From assembly GCA_021295815.1 (NCBI GenBank), contig JAGWBQ010000013.1, positions 46,923 to 110,922 of the forward strand: a DNA stretch of 64,000 nt. Direction: 5' to 3'. This stretch comes from Gemmatimonadota bacterium. GTDB lineage: Bacteria; Gemmatimonadota; Gemmatimonadetes; Longimicrobiales; Gaopeijiaceae. The notes beneath the pieces were generated by a model. It ran no database searches. It saw only the letters and a program-made list of their open reading frames with translations, and was not told where the DNA came from. Below, piece after piece: positions 37,699 to 46,123 of this stretch (within the stretch, counting starts at the first letter, position 1; each line of letters begins with the position of its first letter). Both the position numbers and the translations under genes were made by a program.

Positions 37699-38955
37699 AT
37701 GACCTCCTCCTCGACCAGGGCCGAGGCTCTTCCCGCTACCGACCTCGGATTCGAGGGAACCGTCGATCCGCAGGCGACCCCGACCTTTCCAGGAGCGAGC
37801 CATCTCGAGTGCAGCGCGACCGGCGAGCGCTTCGAGAGCGAGCAGCTCATCCGCCTCTCTCCTGCGGGCAAGCCGCTTCTCGTCCGCTACCACCTCGCCC
37901 CTCTCCGAGGCGTCTTCACCCCCGAGAGTCTCCGAGGGCGAAGGTCCGATCTTTGGCGCTACGCGGAGGTTCTGCCGGTGCGTCGGCCCGAGTGCAGGGT
38001 CGCCCTGGGCGAGGGCTGGACTCCGCTCATCGAGTCCGAAAGGCTGGCCGCGGCCATGGGTGTAGGCAGGCTGTGGCTGAAGGACGAAGGTCAGAATCCC
38101 ACTGGCAGCTTCAAGGCGAGAGGGCTGGGGATGGCCGTATCGCGTGCGCTGGAGCTGGGCGCGAAGGCCGTAGCCCTGCCTTCCGCCGGAAATGCAGGGA
38201 GTGCGGCGGCGGCCTACGGCGCGGCGGCGGGCCTTCCCGTACACGTGGTGGTGCCCGACGACACCCCGCCGCCCATCCTGGAGGAGATGCGGGCCTTGGG
38301 CGCCGAGGTCAGGCTTATCGACGGCCTCATCAGCGACTGCGGCCGGATCGTAGCCGAGGGCGCTGCCCGCCATGGCTGGTTCGACCTCTCCACCCTCAAG
38401 GAGCCCTATCGGATAGAAGGCAAGAAGACGATGGGCTACGAACTCTTCGAGCAGCTCGGCGGGCGGCTCCCCGACGCGATCGTCTATCCCACGGGAGGCG
38501 GCACCGGGCTCGTGGGCATGTGGAAGGCGTTCGACGAGATGGAGAGCCTGGGCTGGATCGGGTCCGAACGCCCGAAGATGTTCAGCGTGCAGGCCAGAGG
38601 CTGCGCCCCGATCGTCCGCGCCTGGGAGCGAGGCGTGGAGGAAGCCGGCATGTGGGAGGACGCGCGCACTTACGCTTCCGGGCTCCGGGTCCCGGGTGCG
38701 GTCGGCGATTTCCTCATCCTCAGGGCGTTGAGGGACTCCGGGGGAGCGGCCGTCGCGGTCTCCGACTCCGATATGGCGGCATGGGTCGGGCGCATCGGAC
38801 GCCACACCGGCATCTTCGCCGCGCCCGAGGGCGGTGCCACCGCCGCAGCGACCGTCGCTCTTCGCGCTACCGGGGCCGTGGTTCCGGACGACGAGGTGGC
38901 CCTCTTCATAACCGGGAGCGGACTCAAGTACGTAGGAACGGAGCCGGATGACTAG
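37699..38955 (+). CDS. thrC: Threonine synthase
   Basis: This 418-residue PLP enzyme converts O-phosphohomoserine to threonine. The N-terminal part has a C...C pair-like start (L-E-C-S-A-T-G-E) common in this subgroup. The PLP lysine is in N-P-T-G-S-F-K-A-R-G; S-A-G-N-A-G and the phosphate loop G-G-G-T-G-L follow. The E-G-x-T-P-L motif is present at about residue 112. Length and motif order fit threonine synthase better than threonine dehydratase or cysteate synthase. The stop overlaps the next gene by 8 nt. Confidence 0.93.
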   Translation: MTSSSTRAEALPATDLGFEGTVDPQATPTFPGASHLECSATGERFESEQLIRLSPAGKPLLVRYHLAPLRGVFTPESLRGRRSDLWRYAEVLPVRRPECRVALGEGWTPLIESERLAAAMGVGRLWLKDEGQNPTGSFKARGLGMAVSRALELGAKAVALPSAGNAGSAAAAYGAAAGLPVHVVVPDDTPPPILEEMRALGAEVRLIDGLISDCGRIVAEGAARHGWFDLSTLKEPYRIEGKKTMGYELFEQLGGRLPDAIVYPTGGGTGLVGMWKAFDEMESLGWIGSERPKMFSVQARGCAPIVRAWERGVEEAGMWEDARTYASGLRVPGAVGDFLILRALRDSGGAAVAVSDSDMAAWVGRIGRHTGIFAAPEGGATAAATVALRATGAVVPDDEVALFITGSGLKYVGTEPDD

Positions 38956-40195
38956 CGGTCCGGGGCCCGATCACCTGGGTCGGTTCTCGGGCCTGGTCCG
39001 CGGACTCCGCCCGGCGACCCTCGCGCTGCTGCCTGCACTGGGGTTCGTTTCGTACCCCGAGTCGCTCTCCGCTCAGGAGGTGAACGGCGTGGTAACGACC
39101 AACGAGAACGGGGAGCGAGTGGAAGGCAGCATGATCGTGCTCATCGACGCGGGGGGCGAGGTGGTCGACCGTTCCCTGACCGACGCTCGCGGAGCCTTCT
39201 CCCTGGAGGCCGACGCTCCGGGCTCGCACACGCTGCGGGTGGAACGGATCGGTTTCGCTCGCTTTGTCGACGGACCGTTCCAAGTGCCTAGGGCAGGGGT
39301 TCTCAGGCATGTCCGAGTCACTGTCCAGGCGATTCGACTGAGCGGCATCGACGTGTACGGCGCCAAGCGCTGCGACGTCCGCCCCGACGAAGGTCGAAAC
39401 ATGGCGCAGGTCTGGGAGGAGATACGCAAGGCGCTCGAAGCCGCGGAGTGGACAAGCGAGAACGCGGTCTACCGCTACACCCTGCTCAACTACCGCCACG
39501 TGACCGACCGTCGCAGACGGGAGGTGCTCGACGAACAGCGGAGCTTCCAGCCGTCCCGCGATGTGGCGCCCTTCTACTCCATACCGGTGGACGATCTGGT
39601 GGACGGGGGTTTCGTACAGTCTGACCACGAAGGCGGCACCATGTACTATGCGCCCGACGCCGCAGCCTTCCTCTCCCACGAATTCCTGAACTCGCACTGC
39701 TTCGGGCTGCGCTCCCGAGACGGCGAGCTCGGCCTGACCTTCGGGCCGCTCCCGGACCGGTTTCTGCCGGATATCGAGGGAACGATGTGGCTGGACATCG
39801 AGAGCGCGACCCTGGAAAAACTGGAATTCACCTACGTCAACGTCCCGAATCCGCGAGATCTGGAACCCGCCAAGGGCTTCGTGGGCTTCACGGCGATGCC
39901 GAACGGAACCTGGATAGTGAAAGACTGGGAGATCGACATGCCCATGTGGGCGCAACCTCCCGGTGAGATCTTCGGACGGGCGTTCCGACGCATCCGCGGG
40001 GGCGCCACATGGCGCGTCAGCGACCGGACCGGGACGATCGTGCTCGAAGCCGCCACCGCCACGGTCGGCGGGAGGGTCGCATACGTAACGGGTCCGGCGG
40101 CCGGTGTTCCGCCTCCGCCGCCGCCGACCTCCGTCCCGGAGCCGCCGACGTCGCCGCCCTCGCCGGCGACACCACGCTCGCTTCGCATTACGTGA
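38948..40195 (+). CDS. Carboxypeptidase-regulatory-like exported protein, 5' part of a gene split between frames
   Basis: This 415-residue product has a signal peptide (hydrophobic about 22-42, ending S-A-Q), then a carboxypeptidase-regulatory-like beta-sandwich (about 44-125: N-G-V-V-T-T-N-E-N-G, then T-D-A-R-G-A-F-S-L-E). A larger domain (about 130-385) follows that is typical of Gemmatimonadota/Bacteroidota surface proteins of unknown function. The frame ends in a Pro/Ser-rich tail (P-P-P-P-P-P-T-S) that looks out of frame. A -1 shift in 40084-40165 would join it to the next ORF, which continues with another domain of the same kind. Confidence 0.65.
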   Translation: MTSGPGPDHLGRFSGLVRGLRPATLALLPALGFVSYPESLSAQEVNGVVTTNENGERVEGSMIVLIDAGGEVVDRSLTDARGAFSLEADAPGSHTLRVERIGFARFVDGPFQVPRAGVLRHVRVTVQAIRLSGIDVYGAKRCDVRPDEGRNMAQVWEEIRKALEAAEWTSENAVYRYTLLNYRHVTDRRRREVLDEQRSFQPSRDVAPFYSIPVDDLVDGGFVQSDHEGGTMYYAPDAAAFLSHEFLNSHCFGLRSRDGELGLTFGPLPDRFLPDIEGTMWLDIESATLEKLEFTYVNVPNPRDLEPAKGFVGFTAMPNGTWIVKDWEIDMPMWAQPPGEIFGRAFRRIRGGATWRVSDRTGTIVLEAATATVGGRVAYVTGPAAGVPPPPPPTSVPEPPTSPPSPATPRSLRIT

Positions 40196-40800
40196 GAATC
40201 GCCGGAACGGGGGAGAACGCCGAGGTGAACGCCGACGGATCCTTCGTCCTGCCCGGCCTGGCCGAGGGTCGGCAGAGCATCGAGGTGCGCCATCCGCTCC
40301 TTGACACCATGGGCTTCCGTTCCCGACTGACCGCCTTCGAGGCGACGCTCGGGTCGGTGGTCGCGCTCGATCTCGACGCTCCCCGAACGCCGGAGTCGCT
40401 CGCCTACGCCTGCTTCCCGGAGGGCGGCGACCCAGTTCGTCCGCCGCTTCTGGCCCGATTCATGGGGCGAAATGCTCCCCTTGCCGGCGCCGAGGTCGCG
40501 GTCGGATGGAGCGGAGACGTGGAGTGGCCGCGCGGTGAGAAGGGCGATCCGCCGCTCGCCATGCCGCCCCCGAACCTGCCCGAGATCGAAGGCGAAGAGC
40601 TCCGCTGGAGCCCGCAGGAAGGCCCGGAGGGGGTCGAGCTGCGCACGCTGACCGACGCCCGGGGTATGCTGGTGCTCTGTGAGCCGCCTTACGACGGGGA
40701 GGCGTCGATCACCGTGCGGCACGGCGGTGAGAGCTGGGTGCGGGACCTGCCCGAAGCCGCGAACGTGCCGGCAGTCATCCTCGTCTACAACCTCCACTGA
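40192..40800 (+). CDS. Carboxypeptidase-regulatory-like domain protein, 3' part of the split gene
   Basis: This frame lies one base behind the preceding gene. It contains V-R-I-A-G-T-G-E-N-A-E-V-N-A-D-G-S-F-V-L-P-G-L, the signature of a second carboxypeptidase-regulatory-like domain, then an acidic C-terminal part with L-T-D-A-R-G-M-L-V-L. It has no signal peptide of its own. If it is a separate gene, GTG at 40192 overlaps the upstream stop (GTGA) and would be translationally coupled. If it is one gene, a frameshift, natural or from assembly, lies between 40084 and 40165. The family-like sequence begins before the GTG, which favours the second view. Confidence 0.55.
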   Translation: MRIAGTGENAEVNADGSFVLPGLAEGRQSIEVRHPLLDTMGFRSRLTAFEATLGSVVALDLDAPRTPESLAYACFPEGGDPVRPPLLARFMGRNAPLAGAEVAVGWSGDVEWPRGEKGDPPLAMPPPNLPEIEGEELRWSPQEGPEGVELRTLTDARGMLVLCEPPYDGEASITVRHGGESWVRDLPEAANVPAVILVYNLH

Positions 40801-40820
40801 TCCTCCTGCTTCCTACGGCG

Positions 40821-42920
40821 ATGCCCCGCTTTTTCCCGTTCTCGGCCCTCCTGGTTCTTACTGCGGTCGGCGCTCCTTCGGTCTCCCTTGCCTCGCAGGA
40901 GCCGGACACAGTCGTGGCGGAGGAGCCCGTCATCGAGCTCGACCCCATACTCGTGCAAGTGCTCGGCTCCCCCATAGGCCTGGGGTCGCCCTTTGCGGTG
41001 GCAGTCGCGGCGGGCGACGAGCTCACCGGGGCCAACGCGGGCGCACATCTGGAAGAGGCGATCCGCGCGGTGCCCGGCGTTCAGATCCAAAACCGCTTCA
41101 ACATGGCCGTGGGCGAGCGGTTGTCGGTCAGGGGCCACGGTCCGCGGGCGCAGTTCGGCGTCAGGGGTGTGCGCGTGCTCGTGGACGGCATACCGGCGAC
41201 GCTCCCGGACGGCCAATCGACGCTCGACCATCTCGATCTCGGCGGACTGGTGCGGGTGGAGGCGCTGCGGGGCCCGGCCGCCTCGGTGTACGGCAACGCC
41301 GCCGGCGGAGTGCTTCATCTGAGCACCCTGGACGACGGGAGCGACACGGGTCCGCTTACCCGCGTGCGAGCGGCGGCAGGATCGCACGGTCTCCTCTCGC
41401 TGCGGGGCGAGGCGGGCGACGCCTCGGGCGGCACTATCTACCGGATGGCGTACTCGCATCTGGAATACGACGGTTACCGTACCAATCCGGTGGCGAACGA
41501 CGGCGGCGTCTACGGCGGCGGCAGGCGTTCCGTCGTGAACGCCGTCTGGAGCGCTCCCTTCCGAGGAGGTGTGGTCAAGGCGACCGCGAACGGTGTCGAT
41601 CTGTCCGCGCTCAATCCCGGCTCACTCTCTCAGACGCTTCTCGACGAAGGAGACCGGCAGGCGTACCGCTTCAACGTGGTGAGCAAGACCGGCAAGGATG
41701 TGCGCCAGGGTCAGGGTGGAGTCTCGTGGAACGGCCCTCTGGCATCCACCGACGCCGAATTCGCCGCCTGGGGGATCTGGCGGGACGTCGACAATCCCAT
41801 TCCCGGACGGGTTATCGACCTGACCCGAGCCGCCGGAGGCTTGAGGGGTCTCACAACTTCGCGTCACGAGACCGGGGGCGGGACCGTTACCCTGGGTGGA
41901 GGCGTCGAGTACCACCTCATGGCCGACGACCGCAAGAACTACGGTAACGATGGCGGGACACGCACCGAACTGAGACTCGATCAGGCCGAGAACGTGCAGG
42001 CGGCCTCGGTTTTCGGACAGCTTCGCTTCGACGGCCCCGGAGGAGTCTTCTCGGCGCTGGCGGGATTGCGCTACGACCGCATCAGCTTCAGCGCCGAGGA
42101 TCGCTTCACAGCCGACGGCTTCGACGACTCAGGCTCCCGGGCCATGGACGCGCTCTCGCCGTCGGTCGGCCTGGTCGCCCGGGCCGGCGGCCTCGAGCTC
42201 TTCGCGTCGGCGGCACGCTCCTTCGAGACGCCCACGACCTCGGAGCTCGCCAACCGGGTGGACGGCGCCGGGGGCATCAATCCCGATCTGGGACCTCAGC
42301 GCGGATTTACCGTCGAAGGCGGATTTCGCGGCGACGCCAGGGGCGGAGCGATCTTCGAGGCGGTCGTCTTCCGCTCGAATCTGACCGACGAACTCGTGCC
42401 CTTCGAGGTGCCGAGCGCACCGGGACGTACCTTCTACCGCAATGCGGGAAGCTCGTCGCACTCCGGGGTCGAGCTCTCGCTCAGGGCCCTGCTCGGCGAT
42501 GTCGGCAGCGTCCGGGTGGCCTACACCATGGTCAGCGCCCGTTTCGACGAGTACGCGCCCGAGGGAAACGACTACTCGGGCAACCACGTGCCGGGGCTCG
42601 CGCCGGATCGGCTCGATGCGGTGGTGTCGACGGGATCGGGCCCGGTGTTCGGGGAGCTGCGGGCGCTCTACCAGGGCAAGGTGCCCGTGGACGACGCCGG
42701 TGAACACAGCTCTCCCGCCTTTCTGACAGCCGATCTCCGTCTGGGCCTGGACGATTTCGAGACAGGCAGGATCGGCTTTTCTCCCTTCCTCGCCGTCACC
42801 AACATCCTCGACCGATCCTACAACAGCTCCGTGGTCGTGAACGCCTTCGGCAGCCGCTACTTCGAACCCGGCCCGGGGCGGACGTTTTCGGTAGGTCTCG
42901 AGATGGATCTCGGGAGGTAA
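40821..42920 (+). CDS. TonB-dependent outer-membrane receptor
   Basis: This 699-residue protein has a signal peptide (about 1-25), a plug domain (about 45-170, with A-I-R-A-V-P-G-V-Q-I-Q, R-G-H-G-P-R-A-Q-F-G-V-R-G-V and V-E-A-L-R-G-P-A-A-S-V-Y-G-N-A-A-G-G) and a 22-strand barrel (about 190-699) ending in an aromatic-rich last strand. The E-x-L-R-G-P-x-S-x-Y-G motif is typical of iron-siderophore and related receptors. TonB-driven uptake of a ligand is expected; the ligand is unknown, but the FecA-like plug suggests an iron complex. It starts 20 nt after the carboxypeptidase-like gene. Confidence 0.93.
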   Translation: MPRFFPFSALLVLTAVGAPSVSLASQEPDTVVAEEPVIELDPILVQVLGSPIGLGSPFAVAVAAGDELTGANAGAHLEEAIRAVPGVQIQNRFNMAVGERLSVRGHGPRAQFGVRGVRVLVDGIPATLPDGQSTLDHLDLGGLVRVEALRGPAASVYGNAAGGVLHLSTLDDGSDTGPLTRVRAAAGSHGLLSLRGEAGDASGGTIYRMAYSHLEYDGYRTNPVANDGGVYGGGRRSVVNAVWSAPFRGGVVKATANGVDLSALNPGSLSQTLLDEGDRQAYRFNVVSKTGKDVRQGQGGVSWNGPLASTDAEFAAWGIWRDVDNPIPGRVIDLTRAAGGLRGLTTSRHETGGGTVTLGGGVEYHLMADDRKNYGNDGGTRTELRLDQAENVQAASVFGQLRFDGPGGVFSALAGLRYDRISFSAEDRFTADGFDDSGSRAMDALSPSVGLVARAGGLELFASAARSFETPTTSELANRVDGAGGINPDLGPQRGFTVEGGFRGDARGGAIFEAVVFRSNLTDELVPFEVPSAPGRTFYRNAGSSSHSGVELSLRALLGDVGSVRVAYTMVSARFDEYAPEGNDYSGNHVPGLAPDRLDAVVSTGSGPVFGELRALYQGKVPVDDAGEHSSPAFLTADLRLGLDDFETGRIGFSPFLAVTNILDRSYNSSVVVNAFGSRYFEPGPGRTFSVGLEMDLGR

Positions 42921-42970
42921 GGGGAGCCCCGGCTGACGGACGGCCCGAGCCGCGCGGACGGTCCCTGACG

Positions 42971-44296
42971 ATGGACGACGCCTACGGTCGCAGAAGGCGC
43001 GCGGCGTTCGGCGCCCTTGGGGATGGGGTCATGGTGCTGCCGGCGGCGCCCCCGCTGATTCGCTCGCGAGACGTGGAGCTGCGCTACCGCCCTGACAGCG
43101 AGCTCCACTATCTGACCGGCTTCGCCGAACCGGGAGCGGTCGCCGTTCTCGTCGGGGGCGAACGACCGCGTTTCGTTCTATTCGTCACTCCACCGAACGA
43201 CCGCTCGGAGCTTTGGGAGGGCCACAGGCTTACGCCGGAGGAGGCCGGGGCTCTCCACGGGGCCGACGAGTGCCATCCCGTCGCCGAGGTCGGAGAGCGC
43301 TTGCCGGCCCTCCTGGACGAAGCCGATCCCATCTTCTTCAGAGTCGGACCGTCCGCCGAGGGCGTAACGTCTCCCGCGAGTCGTCCCACCGTCTGGATGC
43401 AGGTGGCCGCGGCCCTGGGGCGAGCGCGAACCGCCGGACAGAGGAGCGGTACCGGCCCGCGCTCGGTCGTCGATCCGGGCGAGATCCTCGACGGGCTCCG
43501 TCTGCTCAAGGATGCGAGCGAGGTCGCCCTGATCCGACGGGCGGTACGTGCGAGCGCGACCGGGCATAGGGCGGCGGCACGGGCGATCGGTCCCGGCGTC
43601 TCGGAGCGAGTGATCGAAGGCGTGCTCGAAGGAGCGTTCCGCAAGGAAGGCGCGGAGGGTTCGGCCTTCGCTCCCATCGTCGCTTCGGGCGCCAACGCCC
43701 TCGTCCTCCACTACTCCGCCAACCATCGCGCGATGAGGGACGGCGAGCTCGTGCTCGTCGACGCGGGCGCGGAGGTCGGGCGCTATGCAGGCGATCTCAC
43801 TCGCACCTGGCCGGTGAACGGACGTTTCACGACGCCGCAACGCGAGGCCTACGAGGTCGTGCTCGAGGCGAGAGAGGCCGCACTCGCGGCGGTCTCGCCC
43901 GGCCGGCCCGTGTCGGATGTGCACGACGCCGCAGTCTTCGCGATCACATCCGGGCTCGTCGGACTGGGTGTTCTTTCCGGAGAGCTCGACGAACTGATCG
44001 GCGCCGAAGCCTGCAAGCCCTTCTTCCCGCACAACACCACGCACTGGCTGGGGCTGGACGTTCACGATCCGGGCGACTATGCCAGGGGCGGAGAGTCGCG
44101 AAGGCTGGAGGCGGGGATGGTCCTGACGGTCGAGCCCGGCCTCTACTTTCCGCGCGGCGCCTCCCCGGAGCGATACGCCGGCATCGGGATCCGGGTGGAA
44201 GACGACGTCTTGGTGACCGTGAAGGGGCCCGAGGTGCTATCGGCGGGGCTGCCGGTAGCTGCCGACGAGGTGGAAGCGATGGTCGGAGAGGTATGA
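42971..44296 (+). CDS. pepP: Xaa-Pro aminopeptidase (M24B)
   Basis: This 441-residue protein has an N-terminal AMP_N domain (about 3-135: L-T-G-F-A-E-P, then R-S-E-L-W-E-G) and a C-terminal pita-bread domain. The metal ligands are Asp in V-D-A-G-A, Asp in G-D-L-T-R-T-W-P, His in T-T-H-W-L-G, Glu in V-E-P-G-L-Y and Glu in R-V-E-D-D-V. It cleaves N-terminal residues next to proline. The H-Y-S-A-N motif before the first Asp fits PepP. The stop overlaps the next gene (ATGA). Confidence 0.92.
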   Translation: MDDAYGRRRRAAFGALGDGVMVLPAAPPLIRSRDVELRYRPDSELHYLTGFAEPGAVAVLVGGERPRFVLFVTPPNDRSELWEGHRLTPEEAGALHGADECHPVAEVGERLPALLDEADPIFFRVGPSAEGVTSPASRPTVWMQVAAALGRARTAGQRSGTGPRSVVDPGEILDGLRLLKDASEVALIRRAVRASATGHRAAARAIGPGVSERVIEGVLEGAFRKEGAEGSAFAPIVASGANALVLHYSANHRAMRDGELVLVDAGAEVGRYAGDLTRTWPVNGRFTTPQREAYEVVLEAREAALAAVSPGRPVSDVHDAAVFAITSGLVGLGVLSGELDELIGAEACKPFFPHNTTHWLGLDVHDPGDYARGGESRRLEAGMVLTVEPGLYFPRGASPERYAGIGIRVEDDVLVTVKGPEVLSAGLPVAADEVEAMVGEV

Positions 44297-45180
44297 ACGA
44301 GCCCCTGGACACCGCGACCGGCAGGATCGCGCCCGGCGGCGCCCTACTCCTGGAGCGACTGCGTTCGTCGGAGCCTTTCACGGCGGTCGAGCTCCGTCCC
44401 CCTTCCTCCGGGCTCGGGCGCGAGGAGGCGATCGAATCCTGGATAGACTTCCACCACGCGCTCGGCGCACTCTCGCGGCGCGGCATCTTCACCTTCCTGA
44501 CCGACAACGCCGTCGGCGTCGCCGAGGAGGAGAGCCTGACCCATGTGGCGGCCAACCTCGACTCCGCTGTCGACGTCCGCCATATCGTCCCCATTCTGAC
44601 CGCGAAGCACACCCTCGACTACTGTATCACCTTCTTTGCGAGGGCGGCGGCGAGCGGTATCGACGCGGTAACGGTGACCGGAGGCGACCGCAACGTCGGC
44701 CCGCCCCGGTGCGTGGCCCACGGAAGCGACCTGCGCGCCTTGGCGAGGGAGATGTTTCCCGGCCTCGCCCTCGGCGGCTGGCTCAATCCGCACAAGCCCG
44801 CCGACCATCAGATCCCGCCTTTGGTCGACGAGTCCTCGCGGGCCGACTTCGCACTCGCCCAGATCGTCTCTCACCACTCGCTTCGGGAGGCGGAAAGCTT
44901 GCTGGAGGCGCTGGAACGAGCCGGTCTGGACATTCCCGTAGTCTTCGGCGTCTTCCATTACCGAAGCGGCAATCCTCGCACCTTGGAGACTCTCGGCCGC
45001 TACTTTCCGGTGCCCGCGCAGGCGATCACGCGTGAGTTCGAAGCGGGCGCGACTCCGGACGACCTCTGTGCGCGAACACTTCGAGCGCTCGGTTCGATCG
45101 GGGCGGACAAGGCGTATGTGAGCAACCTCTCCGCCAGACAAGCCGCCGGCAGGCTGAGACGTATCCTCGAGATGGTGTGA
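44293..45180 (+). CDS. Methylenetetrahydrofolate reductase-like protein
   Basis: This 295-residue protein has a TIM-barrel pattern matching the MetF family: V-E-L-R-P-P at the first strand, H-I-V-P-I-L-T-A-K-H near residue 98, G-I-D-A-V-T-V-T-G-G-D at strand four, then L-N-P-H-K-P and a long helical half. MetF reduces methylenetetrahydrofolate with FAD for methionine synthesis. The usual C-R-D-R-N motif is changed to T-A-K-H-T, so the substrate could differ, although the T-G-G-D is kept. The start overlaps pepP. The identification is moderate. Confidence 0.6.
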   Translation: MNEPLDTATGRIAPGGALLLERLRSSEPFTAVELRPPSSGLGREEAIESWIDFHHALGALSRRGIFTFLTDNAVGVAEEESLTHVAANLDSAVDVRHIVPILTAKHTLDYCITFFARAAASGIDAVTVTGGDRNVGPPRCVAHGSDLRALAREMFPGLALGGWLNPHKPADHQIPPLVDESSRADFALAQIVSHHSLREAESLLEALERAGLDIPVVFGVFHYRSGNPRTLETLGRYFPVPAQAITREFEAGATPDDLCARTLRALGSIGADKAYVSNLSARQAAGRLRRILEMV

Positions 45181-45317
45181 ACGTGAAGCTCACCTGACAC
45201 CGTGCGGCCATCTCCTCCAGCCGGGAATCCGGTCCGCCTATGGCGCAAACACCCCTCAGCCCCTATCTTGCGAGCGAGACGTCGACGACCGGCCCAACCA
45301 AAACGACGAGGCCCTCC

Positions 45318-45950
45318 ATGACCGAGACCGCAGCAGCCGAAGCGCAACGATCACGCCTCTCGCGACGCACCTTCATCAAGGGAGTGATCGCCGTAGGGGC
45401 GACGAGCTCCACCACCGCGAGCTACCTGGGCAGACCCGGGCTCGCCGCCGGCCAGAGCCTTCCGGGATCGGTGGAACGGCTGATCACGCTGCGGGTGAAC
45501 GGCCAGGACCGGCGGGTCGACGTGCTGCCCAACGAGACGCTGGCGATGACGCTCCGCTACCGCCTCAACCTCACCGGCACCAAGCTGGGCTGCGACCGGG
45601 CGGAGTGCGGCGCCTGCACCGTGATGATCGACGACCTGAACCATTACTCGTGCTCCATGCTCGCGCACCAGGTCCGAGGCAGGGAGGTCACCACCGTCGA
45701 GGGGCTGGAGGATCGGGCCACCGGAGCCTTGAATCCGGTACAGCAGGCGGTCTTGGAGGGCGGCGGCTTCCAGTGCGCCTTCTGCGCCCCGGGTTTCATC
45801 ATGAGCATGACCGCGATGCTGGAGGAGAACCCGAGCCCGAGCCGGGCCGAGGCCGCCGAAGCTCTCTCCGGCAACCTCTGCCGCTGCGGTGACTATTCGA
45901 AGATACTCGACTGCGCGATGCGGGCGGCCGAACTCGCTCGCGGAGCCTAG
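45318..45950 (+). CDS. Xanthine-dehydrogenase-family [2Fe-2S] small subunit with Tat signal
   Basis: This 210-residue protein from ATG 45318 (an upstream ATG at 45240 would place the signal too far in) has a twin-arginine signal S-R-R-T-F-I-K near residue 16. The plant-type ferredoxin domain has C-D-R-A-E-C-G-A-C and a later C (M-I-D-D-L-N-H-Y-S-C), and the helical [2Fe-2S] domain has C-A-F-C and C-R-C. It passes electrons between the molybdopterin subunit and the FAD subunit or membrane. The Tat signal implies a periplasmic enzyme with the other subunits co-exported. The stop TAG lies in the repeat that follows. Confidence 0.92.
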   Translation: MTETAAAEAQRSRLSRRTFIKGVIAVGATSSTTASYLGRPGLAAGQSLPGSVERLITLRVNGQDRRVDVLPNETLAMTLRYRLNLTGTKLGCDRAECGACTVMIDDLNHYSCSMLAHQVRGREVTTVEGLEDRATGALNPVQQAVLEGGGFQCAFCAPGFIMSMTAMLEENPSPSRAEAAEALSGNLCRCGDYSKILDCAMRAAELARGA

Positions 45951-46113
45951 CAGCCCGTGGACGAAGCCTCCCCACGGCAGCACGCCGCCGCATCCGCGCC
46001 GGACGCTGCGCTCGGTGTTGCTCTTCGGGCGAAGAGCGGCGCTATTCGTCCCTCATCGCGCCTCGACGGCGCGGCGTTTCGTCGCTCCCGCGAGCTTCAC
46101 CACGGACTGCTAG
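45947..46113 (+). repeat. Inverted-repeat-ended intergenic element, copy 1 (167 bp)
   Basis: The ends CTAGCAGCCCGTGG... and ...CCACGGACTGCTAG are inverted repeats of each other over about 19 bp. Inside lies a perfect hairpin GCTCTTCG/CGAAGAGC (46020-46037, loop GG). The element supplies the TAG stop of the small-subunit gene and ends next to the Shine-Dalgarno of the large-subunit gene. A homologous copy lies at 49538-49689 in the same orientation. Confidence 0.85.
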
Positions 46114-46123
46114 GAGGTTCGAC

